Below the pieces are notes generated by a model that saw only the letters and a program-made list of their open reading frames with translations, was not told the DNA's origin and ran no database searches. This document shows positions 1 through 6,341 of a stretch of 14,643 bases of DNA, piece by piece; position 1 is the stretch's first letter, and each line of letters starts with the position of its first letter. Position numbers and translations under genes: made by a program. The stretch comes from DASXRU01 sp036506395 (GTDB taxonomy: Bacteria > Acidobacteriota > Blastocatellia > Pyrinomonadales > Pyrinomonadaceae): NCBI GenBank assembly GCA_036506395.1, contig DASXRU010000044.1:1-14643 (forward strand), in the 5' to 3' direction.

Positions 1-1
1 A

Positions 2-487
2 TCCAACCCGGCGGCCCTGGTACCACTGCTTCCTGTATTTCTAAGCTACGTACTTAGCTTCGTATTCCTGGGAATCTACTGGAGCAACCATCATCACCTG
101 CTCCACGCCGTCCAACACGTCAGTGGTGGGGTGCTTTGGGCGAACCTGCACCTGCTGTTCTGGTTGTCATTGACTCCGTTTGTTACTGCCTGGATGGGCG
201 AGAACCATTTTGCCCCCTGGTCCGTCGCACTTTATGGAACGGTGCTGTTGTTCGCTGCTATCGCTTACTTCATCCTGACGCGCGCGCTAATTTCGGTACA
301 TGGCAGGGATTCTGTTCTGGCTACTGCGGTGGGCCGGGATTTCAAGGGCCAGATATCAGCGCTGATCTATCTGGTGGCAATTCCGCTTGCTCTCGTGCAG
401 CGGTGGCTGGCTTTCGCGTTGATTGTGTTGGTCGCGGTCATGTGGCTGGTACCTGATCGGCGCATCGAAAGAACTCTGACTAAATAA
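2..487 (+). CDS. TMEM175/DUF1211-family membrane protein, 5'-truncated
   Basis: The reading frame is open from base 2 to the TAA at 485-487, so the gene enters from the left edge and about 161 C-terminal residues are visible. The fragment is strongly hydrophobic, with about four to five membrane segments. It carries the pattern 'GIYWSNHHHLLHAV' followed by 'ANLHLLFWLSLTPF', which I recognise from the bacterial TMEM175 (DUF1211) family. Characterised members are potassium-conducting channels in the cytoplasmic membrane. The first transmembrane helix, where the family's FSD motif lies, is outside the window, so channel function cannot be confirmed. A GTG at 131 could be mistaken for the start, but the family match continues upstream of it. 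No rho-independent terminator follows; a large palindrome begins about 25 bases after the stop. Confidence 0.85.
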   Translation, partial: SNPAALVPLLPVFLSYVLSFVFLGIYWSNHHHLLHAVQHVSGGVLWANLHLLFWLSLTPFVTAWMGENHFAPWSVALYGTVLLFAAIAYFILTRALISVHGRDSVLATAVGRDFKGQISALIYLVAIPLALVQRWLAFALIVLVAVMWLVPDRRIERTLTK

Positions 488-512
488 ACTGACTTAAGCC
501 GTTGCGATAGTG

Positions 513-639
513 GCGGGCCCATGAGGTCAGTACCACCACGCGGTAGCGGGTGGGTTCCGGTTAAGGAATGAGGTTGATTGAGCATTAATGCAACATGACC
601 CACCCGCTACCGTGGTGGTATTGACCTCATGTGCCCGCT
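513..639. repeat. Imperfect palindromic element (REP/MITE-like)
   Basis: Arms at about 513-555 and 597-639 are inverted copies of each other with a few mismatches and a two-base indel, separated by about 40 bases. The left arm contains GCGGTAGCGGGTGGG (540-554). The same 15-mer with one change lies in the element at 11522-11613, so these are probably members of one dispersed family. The element lies between two genes on the same strand. It has no T-tract and is not an ordinary terminator. Confidence 0.8.
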
Positions 640-718
640 CGTTCTCCTAAGCGCAAGTACTCAAAAATATGCGCATGAACGGCTACAGAGCCGCCTTAAG
701 ATGGCGCACTTAGACTTT

Positions 719-745
719 ATCCTGTGAATCTTGTAAATCCTGTCT
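719..745. repeat. Three-copy 9-bp tandem repeat
   Basis: Three adjacent 9-base units, ATCCTGTGA, ATCTTGTAA and ATCCTGTCT, lie in the spacer upstream of the DUF1905 gene. The rest of the 488-845 spacer, apart from the palindrome at 513-639, shows nothing I can name. No convincing promoter was found. Confidence 0.55.
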
Positions 746-845
746 GGAATTTCCCCGTTATTAAGTTGCGTACGGAACAAGCCGCGAGGCCGCGCCAAGG
801 TTTAGCCGCGCATATGGTAAACTTTTATTCATTCGCAGCGACTAA

Positions 846-1130
846 ATGAAAAGAAAAAGGTTCAAAGCAGAAGTACAGTCCGGGCACAAGGAAAATGCTG
901 TTGAGGTGCCGTTCGATCCAGTCAGGGTCTGGGACATTCCTGCGAAACCGCTCTTAAAAGGGCGACGAGGCCATCGCGTTCAGGGAAGTTTGAACGGACT
1001 TCAGTTCGAGAGCGTTATCGTTCCTCGCTCGGGAAAGTTCTTCCTGCTGGTTGAAGAAGATGTACAGCGGGCAACGGACATCCTGGTTGGCGATGTTGTC
1101 GATGTGGTCGTCGGGCCGCTAACGGAATAA
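846..1130 (+). CDS. DUF1905 domain-containing protein
   Basis: This is a 94-residue protein of unknown biochemical role. The pattern of a basic N-terminus, then 'GRRGHRVQGSLNGLQFESVIVPRSG', then 'FFLLVEEDVQRATDILVGDVVDVVV' matches the small beta-rich DUF1905 family (recognised by eye, positions about 5-92). That family is found alone or joined to YdeI/OmpD-like domains. The length fits a stand-alone DUF1905 protein. An in-frame TAA lies immediately before the ATG at 846, so no upstream start is possible. No good Shine-Dalgarno is visible. The gene is flanked by repeat-rich spacers on both sides and is probably monocistronic. Confidence 0.8.
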   Translation: MKRKRFKAEVQSGHKENAVEVPFDPVRVWDIPAKPLLKGRRGHRVQGSLNGLQFESVIVPRSGKFFLLVEEDVQRATDILVGDVVDVVVGPLTE

Positions 1131-1218
1131 TTCCTTCGTTGCATCTTCCGAAACGTCTGCTGTAACGCATACTGTTTGCGTGAGGTTAAGACTCAAGGAA
1201 GCTTTGAAGACGTACTTT

Positions 1219-1406
1219 CGACGCGTAGCGTCCGCATGAATTTTTCCCGGCCTTTCAAGGCCGGGAAAAGTGAACGAACCATTCGCGTCGCGTAGCGACG
1301 CCTGAAACCATAGCAAGATTCTATCGTCGCTACGCGACGAGACCGAGCAATAAACTGATCCCGGCGTTGAAACGCCGGGCTAAATTCATACCGACGCTAC
1401 GCGCCG
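1219..1406. repeat. Mirror-symmetric composite palindrome (BIME-like)
   Basis: The 48 bases at 1219-1266 recur inverted at 1359-1406 with 41 of 48 matching. Each outer arm holds a GC-rich hairpin: 1242-1252 with 1259-1269, and 1360-1367 with 1372-1379. Between the arms are two 7-bp hairpins around a three-base loop, 1285-1301 (GCGTCGC-GTA-GCGACGC) and 1324-1340 (TCGTCGC-TAC-GCGACGA). The two outer hairpins differ by a C/G swap on one side and the matching G/C swap on the other, so pairing is kept. The element occupies most of the 327-base spacer between the DUF1905 and peroxiredoxin genes; nothing else is visible there. Confidence 0.85.
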
Positions 1407-1457
1407 GAAACGACTTGTTGAGGGTTTCTTTAAGTCAAACGAAAGAGGAAAAAGAAA

Positions 1458-1940
1458 ATGGCCGCAGAAATCGGCAAGCGCTTTGTAGACTTCAAACTAA
1501 AAAACCAGGACGGCAAAACGGTCACGCTCGATGACTTTGCCGGCAAGTGGCTGGTTCTCTACGTCTATCCCAAGGACGACACACCCGGCTGCACCATTCA
1601 GGGGAAGTCGTTCACCGCAAGCAAAGAAGATTTCGACGAAGCCGGCATTGCGGTGGTCGGCGTCAGCGAAGACGATGTGGATTCGCACAAGAGCTTCTGC
1701 AGCAAGTTTGGTTTCACCATCGACCTGCTGGCCGATCCCAATCATGAACTTTTGGAAGCGGCTGGTGTTGGTCGTAGCGAATACAAGGGGACAATGTATT
1801 GGGACCGCACCAGCTTCGTCATCGATCCCAGAGGAACGCTGCGCAAGATTTATCTGAAGGTGCAGCCTGAAGGCCACGAGCAGGTGCTCCTGAACGATAT
1901 CAAAGCGATGCAAGTCAAAACGATGCAAGCCGAGGGCTGA
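1458..1940 (+). CDS. bcp: Thioredoxin-dependent thiol peroxidase, Bcp/PrxQ type
   Basis: This 160-residue peroxiredoxin reduces hydrogen peroxide and organic hydroperoxides in the cytoplasm using thioredoxin. The active-site stretch 'YPKDDTPGCT' puts the peroxidatic cysteine at C45 with T42 beside it. R117 in 'DRTSFVIDPRG' is the likely conserved active-site arginine. The resolving cysteine that E. coli Bcp has five residues after C45 is absent (K50). The only other cysteine is C81 in 'KSFCSKFGF', the position used by PrxQ proteins of the Xylella type, so an intramolecular C45-C81 disulphide is likely. AGAGG at about 1444-1448 provides a good ribosome binding site for ATG 1458. The next gene starts within three bases of this stop. 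Confidence 0.95.
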   Translation: MAAEIGKRFVDFKLKNQDGKTVTLDDFAGKWLVLYVYPKDDTPGCTIQGKSFTASKEDFDEAGIAVVGVSEDDVDSHKSFCSKFGFTIDLLADPNHELLEAAGVGRSEYKGTMYWDRTSFVIDPRGTLRKIYLKVQPEGHEQVLLNDIKAMQVKTMQAEG

Positions 1941-1942
1941 GG

Positions 1943-2542
1943 TTGAGCTCCACGCTCGATAACACGCTGGTCCTTTTGATTGGGTTCGCCGGCACCGGAA
2001 AATACACAATTGGCCGCGAGCTTTGCCGTCGCACCGGCGCAAAGCTCGTGGACAATCATCTCATCGCCAATCCAGTCTTCACCGTAGTCAATGCAGACGG
2101 CATCACACCTCTTCCCAAAGAAGTGTGGGCGAAACTAAAAGAAATCAGGCGCATCGTCTACGAGTCGATTCGCGAGTTGTCGCCTGCCAACCTGGGCTTT
2201 GTGCTGACGATGGAGTTGCGCGAGAACAATCCGGACGACCATTCTGCCATTGACGATCTCGAGAAACTTGCCGCGGCGCGCCAGAGTCTTTTCGTCCCCA
2301 TTCGTTTGGTATGTGAAGTTGAGGAGTTATGCCGGCGCGTGGCCGATCCAAAGCGACGCGAGCGCCTCAAGGAGATAAGCGTCGAGAACACTCGCCGGAA
2401 GTCGGCTGAAGATGCGGTCCTGAACCCAAAGCACGCAAACCTCCGCACCATCGACGTGACTGCTAAATCGCCGAGTGAAACTGCCGATGCAATCATTCGG
2501 GAAGTAGATTCGCTAAGAGCTGAAGCAGGCTTGCGGCATTAG
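1943..2542 (+). CDS. P-loop NTPase, small-molecule-kinase-like
   Basis: This is a 199-residue cytoplasmic protein with one P-loop near its N-terminus, residues 14-22 'GFAGTGKYT', then 'LVDNHLI' at about 36-42. It ends in a helical region rich in Arg and Glu. Overall it resembles single-domain kinases of the shikimate kinase/phosphotransferase/AAA_33 type, but I cannot name a substrate. The P-loop residue after Lys20, normally Ser or Thr for magnesium binding, is Tyr21, followed by Thr22. The proposed start is TTG at 1943, two bases after the bcp stop, with GAGGG at 1932-1936 as a Shine-Dalgarno; no ATG lies near the P-loop. The tight spacing suggests co-transcription with bcp. Confidence 0.8.
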   Translation: MSSTLDNTLVLLIGFAGTGKYTIGRELCRRTGAKLVDNHLIANPVFTVVNADGITPLPKEVWAKLKEIRRIVYESIRELSPANLGFVLTMELRENNPDDHSAIDDLEKLAAARQSLFVPIRLVCEVEELCRRVADPKRRERLKEISVENTRRKSAEDAVLNPKHANLRTIDVTAKSPSETADAIIREVDSLRAEAGLRH

Positions 2543-2587
2543 CATTAAAGATCCAGTCCTGGACGCAGTGCGCGATTCGGAGTCCTC

Positions 2588-3124
2588 ATGGTGATCGAGT
2601 TACGTTTAGCAACGATGGAGGATGTGCCGGCGCTGAAGGAATTGATACCGGCTTCAGTGCGGGCGCTGAGCCAGGACTATTACACGCGGGATCAAATCGA
2701 AGCTGCTGTATCGGAAATATTCGGAGTCGATACCCAGTTGATCTCGGATGGCACTTACTTCCTGGCGGAAGCAGCGGGCCAGATCGTCGGCTGCGGCGGG
2801 TGGAGCAAACGCCAAACGCTCTTTGGCAGCGACGCAGCGAAATCGGCAACCAGTGACGGTCTGCTCGATCCGGCAAAAGATGCCGCCCGCGTTCGAGCCT
2901 TTTATGTCCACCCGAATTGGGCCAGACGCGGTATTGGCAGGCAGGTGTTGAAGCGTTGCGAAGACGCAGCCAGGAGCGCCGGGTTTACAAAGCTGGAGCT
3001 GGTGGCCACACTGCCGGGCGAACCGCTGTACAAAGCGATGGGCTACATTGTGATTGAGCCTACAGTCTTACCTATGTCAAAAGGCCGGTCGCTGAAGGCG
3101 TACCGTATGGGCAAGGTGCTCTGA
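2588..3124 (+). CDS. GNAT family N-acetyltransferase
   Basis: This 178-residue protein has the GNAT acetyl-CoA-dependent acyltransferase fold. The N-terminal part 'IELRLATMEDVPALKELI' is typical of the family. 'VRAFYVHPNWARRGIGRQVL' (about 102-121) is motif A, with the RRGIGR loop at 113-118 that holds the acetyl-CoA pyrophosphate. 'LYKAMGY' is the usual C-terminal strand and helix. The acceptor substrate cannot be told from sequence. GGAG at about 2579-2582 precedes the ATG at a suitable distance. The gene is 45 bases after the P-loop gene and 36 bases before the membrane-protein gene on the same strand, so an operon is possible. Confidence 0.9.
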   Translation: MVIELRLATMEDVPALKELIPASVRALSQDYYTRDQIEAAVSEIFGVDTQLISDGTYFLAEAAGQIVGCGGWSKRQTLFGSDAAKSATSDGLLDPAKDAARVRAFYVHPNWARRGIGRQVLKRCEDAARSAGFTKLELVATLPGEPLYKAMGYIVIEPTVLPMSKGRSLKAYRMGKVL

Positions 3125-3160
3125 AAAAACTACTGCCAAATTTTAGCGCGGAGATCGCCA

Positions 3161-3526
3161 ATGAAAATCACGGTATTCGAACGCAGAAATCAAAAGCTGG
3201 CGCCGAGATCCGTCTTTGTAAAGCGACAGCTGTTCTCTCTTGCGATTGGCCTGACGTTGCTCGGATGTTTTTTGCTAATTGGTATTGCTGGATACCATTG
3301 GATAGCCGGACTTGATTGGATCGACTCTCTGCTCGAAGCGTCGATGATTCTCGGCGGCATGGGACCAATCAATCCGCCCCAGACGTCAGGGGCAAAGGTC
3401 TTTGCTTCGCTCTATGCGCTCTTCAGCGGAGTTATCTTTATCGCATTGATGGGAATCATCCTGTCGCCACTTGCCCATCGAATGCTGCATAGGTTTCACG
3501 TCGATGACAAAGATGAGGAAAGCTGA
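3161..3526 (+). CDS. Small two-TM protein resembling an ion-channel pore module
   Basis: This is a 121-residue membrane protein. After a basic N-terminus there is a membrane helix at about 23-43. A short amphipathic stretch follows, 'GLDWIDSLLEASMILGGMGP' (50-69), then a second helix at about 78-103 and a charged tail, 'HRFHVDDKDEES'. The helix, re-entrant-loop-like segment and helix order matches the two-TM potassium channel module (Ion_trans_2). However, the filter position reads ILGGMGP instead of TVGYG, so potassium selectivity is not expected. I recall similar filterless proteins in environmental bacteria but know no function for them. GGAG at 3150-3153, seven bases before ATG, supports the start. 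The gene converges with the EEP gene 11 bases downstream. Confidence 0.75.
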   Translation: MKITVFERRNQKLAPRSVFVKRQLFSLAIGLTLLGCFLLIGIAGYHWIAGLDWIDSLLEASMILGGMGPINPPQTSGAKVFASLYALFSGVIFIALMGIILSPLAHRMLHRFHVDDKDEES

Positions 3527-3537
3527 ACGGCCACCTC

Positions 3538-4290
3538 TCAGTCAATCTCCACTTGCGCTAACAGAGGAAGATGATCCGACGCTGATCTAACGACAGCAGC
3601 CGGTTCATTGACCACTTCGCAGCTTACCAGGCGCTCCGCGAATGCGGCGGGCACAAATACATAATCGAGCCGCAGGTGTGGGTCCCAGGTGGGAAAGGTG
3701 TACCCTTTTTCGTCTTTATGAAGCGACCGAAAGCCGTCGGCATAGCCCGCATCAAGCATGATTTGGATCGTGTCTCTTTGAAGTTTGCGGCCGCTGAACC
3801 ATATCAGCGCGCGAATCCAGCCCGGCATGCGGCGAACGTCCAGCAGTTCACCGGGCGCCAGAGTGTTAAAGTCGCCACATAAGACATGAAAACCGTCTTG
3901 ATGGCGCTCAATGCCTTTGAGCAGGGAACGAATCTCACGAGTTCGTCTTTGCTCGTCCCACTTCGAAAACCTGGCGCTCAGATGCAGCCCAAAAATGCGC
4001 GTCTGAGTTCCCGCAGGAACGATTTCCAAAAAGGAATGTTTGGCTCCCGCCGGATAGTGCCACTCGTGATAAGCAATTTCCTGCCGGCTGACATAACCAA
4101 TCGAATGATCTTTTCGGGCAGCCCAGAAAGGCAATTCAGTTGTTTGTGATAGATGTTCAATGACGGCGGGACTGCTTGCCTCCTGAAAGACAACCAGGTC
4201 CGGACTGACGGCCTTGATCGCGTTCGCCAGCGCCGTCTCTCTTCCCAGCCCACCGAACCGTATGTTGTAGCTGAGCAACTTCAGAGTCAC
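3538..4290 (-). CDS. Endonuclease/exonuclease/phosphatase (EEP) family protein
   Basis: This 250-residue metal-dependent phosphoesterase shows the complete EEP motif series: N9 in 'LSYNIR', Q36-E37 in 'VFQEA', 'GLHLSARF', 'LCGDFNTLAP', 'RLDYVFVP' and the terminal 'SASDHLPLLAQVEID'. The family includes DNases, sphingomyelinases and inositol or nucleotide phosphatases, and the substrate cannot be assigned. There is no signal peptide, so it is likely cytoplasmic. Translation probably starts at GTG 4290. The upstream gene's TGA uses bases 4289-4287, so the two genes share GTGA, a classic arrangement for translational coupling. It converges with the membrane-protein gene ending at 3526. A second EEP gene lies 2 kb upstream in the same orientation. 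Confidence 0.9.
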   Translation of the reverse strand: MTLKLLSYNIRFGGLGRETALANAIKAVSPDLVVFQEASSPAVIEHLSQTTELPFWAARKDHSIGYVSRQEIAYHEWHYPAGAKHSFLEIVPAGTQTRIFGLHLSARFSKWDEQRRTREIRSLLKGIERHQDGFHVLCGDFNTLAPGELLDVRRMPGWIRALIWFSGRKLQRDTIQIMLDAGYADGFRSLHKDEKGYTFPTWDPHLRLDYVFVPAAFAERLVSCEVVNEPAAVVRSASDHLPLLAQVEID

Positions 4291-4766
4291 GCATTTTCAC
4301 CCGGGGGGACGACGACATAGTAAGGTTCCCCGAACAGGACATCGCGAGCATACAAAATGAGACTGGAAGTCGCTTGAAAGTTTACCGGCCGTCCCGTCAG
4401 TTGCTGCAACGACTCCCGCAAAGGATTCAGAGAGGTCGCGATATCCGGGTCCTTGTCGCACAGCGGCTTTGTATGCAGCGCCGGAATATAGAAACCGTTA
4501 ATGTGCCAGGCCTCCATAACTTTGCTTCCCACCAGCGTCACGTCGAGATCGCTGGTCCCTTTTCCCTGCGAGTCAAAAGGCGCTTCATCTTCGTGGCGTT
4601 TGTTCGTTACGACGCTGCCTCTCAGAACTATCCCTGTTCCTTTGGGCAGCCCCTGTTGAAGTTTGCGGTAGAAAGCGATAAAGAGCCGCTCGTCGCCTTC
4701 GAAGGCCAGTGTGACAATGCGGGCCCGGAGCTCACTGTCGGTCATTTCATGAGCATCTTTCGGCAT
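4287..4766 (-). CDS. Nucleotidyltransferase-like protein
   Basis: This is a 159-residue protein with a polymerase-beta-type nucleotidyltransferase signature: 'GIVLRGSVV' gives G50-S51, and 'SDLDVTLVG' gives the metal-binding pair D73/D75. The distance between the two parts (about 22 residues) is longer than usual and is filled with charged residues 52-70. Later 'PLRESLQQLTGRPVNF' resembles the strand where the third carboxylate normally lies, but the expected acidic residue is not obvious, so catalysis is uncertain. I do not recognise a named subfamily. The start at ATG 4766 has only a weak upstream purine signal; ATG 4745 (M8) is an alternative. It overlaps the following EEP gene by four bases and is 72 bases downstream of the peptidase gene. 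Confidence 0.65.
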   Translation of the reverse strand: MPKDAHEMTDSELRARIVTLAFEGDERLFIAFYRKLQQGLPKGTGIVLRGSVVTNKRHEDEAPFDSQGKGTSDLDVTLVGSKVMEAWHINGFYIPALHTKPLCDKDPDIATSLNPLRESLQQLTGRPVNFQATSSLILYARDVLFGEPYYVVVPPGENA

Positions 4767-4813
4767 TTGAGACGCGGCTGAAGAGGAAATGTAATGTACG
4801 GGATCTATCTAAG

Positions 4814-4830
4814 GCAAACTGTTAGTCTGC
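4814..4830 (-). terminator. Possible hairpin after the M20 peptidase gene
   Basis: On the minus strand GCAGACT, AAC, AGTTTGC forms a 7-bp stem with one G-U pair and a three-base loop. It begins about nine bases past the peptidase stop codon. It lacks a clear U-tract, so it may be a processing or weak termination signal only. Confidence 0.3.
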
Positions 4831-4838
4831 GCCGCTCT

Positions 4839-6254
4839 CTACCGGGAGATTTCACTTACGACTTCGTAAAATTCACGCGTCCCGTCGCGAATGTTCTTGA
4901 CGGTGATACGCTCGTTGTTTCCATGCACGCCTTGATTCTCCTCCACGGTAGTGTAGAAAGGCGCCCAGCCGTAGGCGGTGATTCCCAGCCGGCGGTAGAG
5001 CTGACTCTCGGTGTAACCGCTCAGTATCTTTGTAGTGATAAGCGCTTCAGAATGATGGGCCCTGGTTATGCGCGAGATCACGTCAAATAGCTCGGTATTG
5101 ATCGAAGCACTATTCGGCGGCTTAAAGGTATTTACCTGCTCAATTTTGATGGTGGGATCGGCGATTACCTTCTTCAGTTCTGCCAGAAAGTCTTCCGGTT
5201 TCTTGCCGGGCAGCAACCGCACGTCGATGTTGCAGGTTGCGCTGTTGGGAATGACGTTCGTTTGCTTGCTGCCGCTCATCATTGTCAGCGAGATTGTGTC
5301 GCGCAGCATGTAGTTGTATTCGCGATCGGCGGTAATCTGCTTAACGAAGGCAGGATCTTGCAACGACTTCCGGATACTCAGAAACTTTGAACGCAATGGC
5401 TCGGTTTGCAATGGCGCGATATCGTGAAAAAACTTTTCCACCGCCGGCTGGATGCTTATTGGCGTCTCGTAGTTGATGATTCTCCACATCACGGCCGCCA
5501 GATGGTTTGGGGCCGACTCCGCAATCGGACGAGAGCCATGTCCCGGTTGACCCGTGGCCGTCAGATGCAGCCACAAAGGCGCTTTCTCGGCAACATCCAC
5601 GCCCACATATTTCACCCGGCCATTTTCTAAAAGGTTATCACCGCCCTCAGTCAGTAAGTACTCGGCGTCTTTGAATAGATCCGACTTGTTGGCGATCATC
5701 CAGATCGAGCCTTCATCCTTCACTTCTTCGTCCGCAGTCCCCATGAAGATCACGTCGCGGGACAGCTTTGGCTTTTCGCGCGCGAGTATGATCATCGTCA
5801 TGAGGTGCAGCAGGCCCTCGCTCTTCATGTCGAGCGCGCCGCGACCGTAAATCGTGCCGTCGATTATCTCCGCCGAAAACGGATCGACGCGCCATGCAGA
5901 CGGATCGGCAGTGACCACATCCATGTGGCTCAGCAGGATGATTGGTCGTTTCGTTCCATTACCGCGAATGCGCGCGATGATGTTGGCGCGACCCGGTTGG
6001 TATTCGAAGATTTCGCTTTGAATCCCCTCTTTGTCGAAGATTGCCTTTAAGAATCTGGCAGCCGCGATTTCATTTCCCGGAGGATTCGATGTGTCAATGC
6101 GCAGGTATTGGCGCATCAGGTCAACGGCCATGTCCTGATAGGCGGGCCAGTTGATATCAGTGCCCGGGGTAAAACGGTTGGCGCTGCCAACGCTGGAGTG
6201 CGGCGCCCACGACATCAAGATAAAAGTTAGGGCCATGAAGCTTAGGATTTTCAT
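4839..6254 (-). CDS. M20/M25/M40 family metallopeptidase, exported
   Basis: This is a 471-residue zinc-dependent amino- or carboxypeptidase-like hydrolase. Residues 1-25 form a signal peptide with a hydrophobic core 'MALTFILMSWA', so the enzyme probably acts outside the cytoplasmic membrane. The M20 zinc site is complete by eye: H110/D112 in 'LLSHMDVV', D142 in 'GRGALDMK', the catalytic and bridging E176-E177 in 'GTADEEVKDEG', an acidic residue in 'LLTEGGD', and H444 in 'GVHGNNERI'. The dimerisation (lid) domain begins near 'WLHLTATGQPGHGSRP'. The length is normal for exported M20 dipeptidases. GGAG a few bases before ATG 6254 supports the start. It lies 87 bases downstream of an EEP gene and upstream of the nucleotidyltransferase gene, all on one strand. 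Confidence 0.93.
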   Translation of the reverse strand: MKILSFMALTFILMSWAPHSSVGSANRFTPGTDINWPAYQDMAVDLMRQYLRIDTSNPPGNEIAAARFLKAIFDKEGIQSEIFEYQPGRANIIARIRGNGTKRPIILLSHMDVVTADPSAWRVDPFSAEIIDGTIYGRGALDMKSEGLLHLMTMIILAREKPKLSRDVIFMGTADEEVKDEGSIWMIANKSDLFKDAEYLLTEGGDNLLENGRVKYVGVDVAEKAPLWLHLTATGQPGHGSRPIAESAPNHLAAVMWRIINYETPISIQPAVEKFFHDIAPLQTEPLRSKFLSIRKSLQDPAFVKQITADREYNYMLRDTISLTMMSGSKQTNVIPNSATCNIDVRLLPGKKPEDFLAELKKVIADPTIKIEQVNTFKPPNSASINTELFDVISRITRAHHSEALITTKILSGYTESQLYRRLGITAYGWAPFYTTVEENQGVHGNNERITVKNIRDGTREFYEVVSEISR

Positions 6255-6341
6255 AGAGGCTCCCTATTTGTTTCGCTTGGTTCGTGCGATTTCGTGGATC
6301 GCTTTCTGGTTTTCGAACGTCACTTCAAATTCAGACACTCT

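Noticed and set aside
513..639. Rho-independent terminator of the TMEM175-type gene
   Set aside because: The hairpin is long, has a loop of about 40 bases and lacks a following T-tract; the shared core with 11522-11613 better fits a dispersed element.
1119..1316. 65-codon minus-strand ORF with 'GLERPGKIHADATRRKY'
   Set aside because: It is read through the composite palindrome at 1219-1406. Such peptides are typical by-products of dispersed repeats, and there is no ribosome binding site or family match.
1219..1406. CRISPR-like array
   Set aside because: The repeats are few, inverted and of different lengths, with no regular spacers and no cas genes nearby.
1497..2042. 181-codon minus-strand ORF opposite bcp
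   Set aside because: It lies antisense to a clear peroxiredoxin gene, has Cys/Arg-rich unstructured composition and no start signals; it is a shadow frame.
3538..4766. Known defence or toxin-antitoxin system built on the nucleotidyltransferase and EEP genes
   Set aside because: Coupling is clear but neither protein matches a named toxin, antitoxin or cyclic-nucleotide synthase motif that I can see, and neighbours are housekeeping genes.
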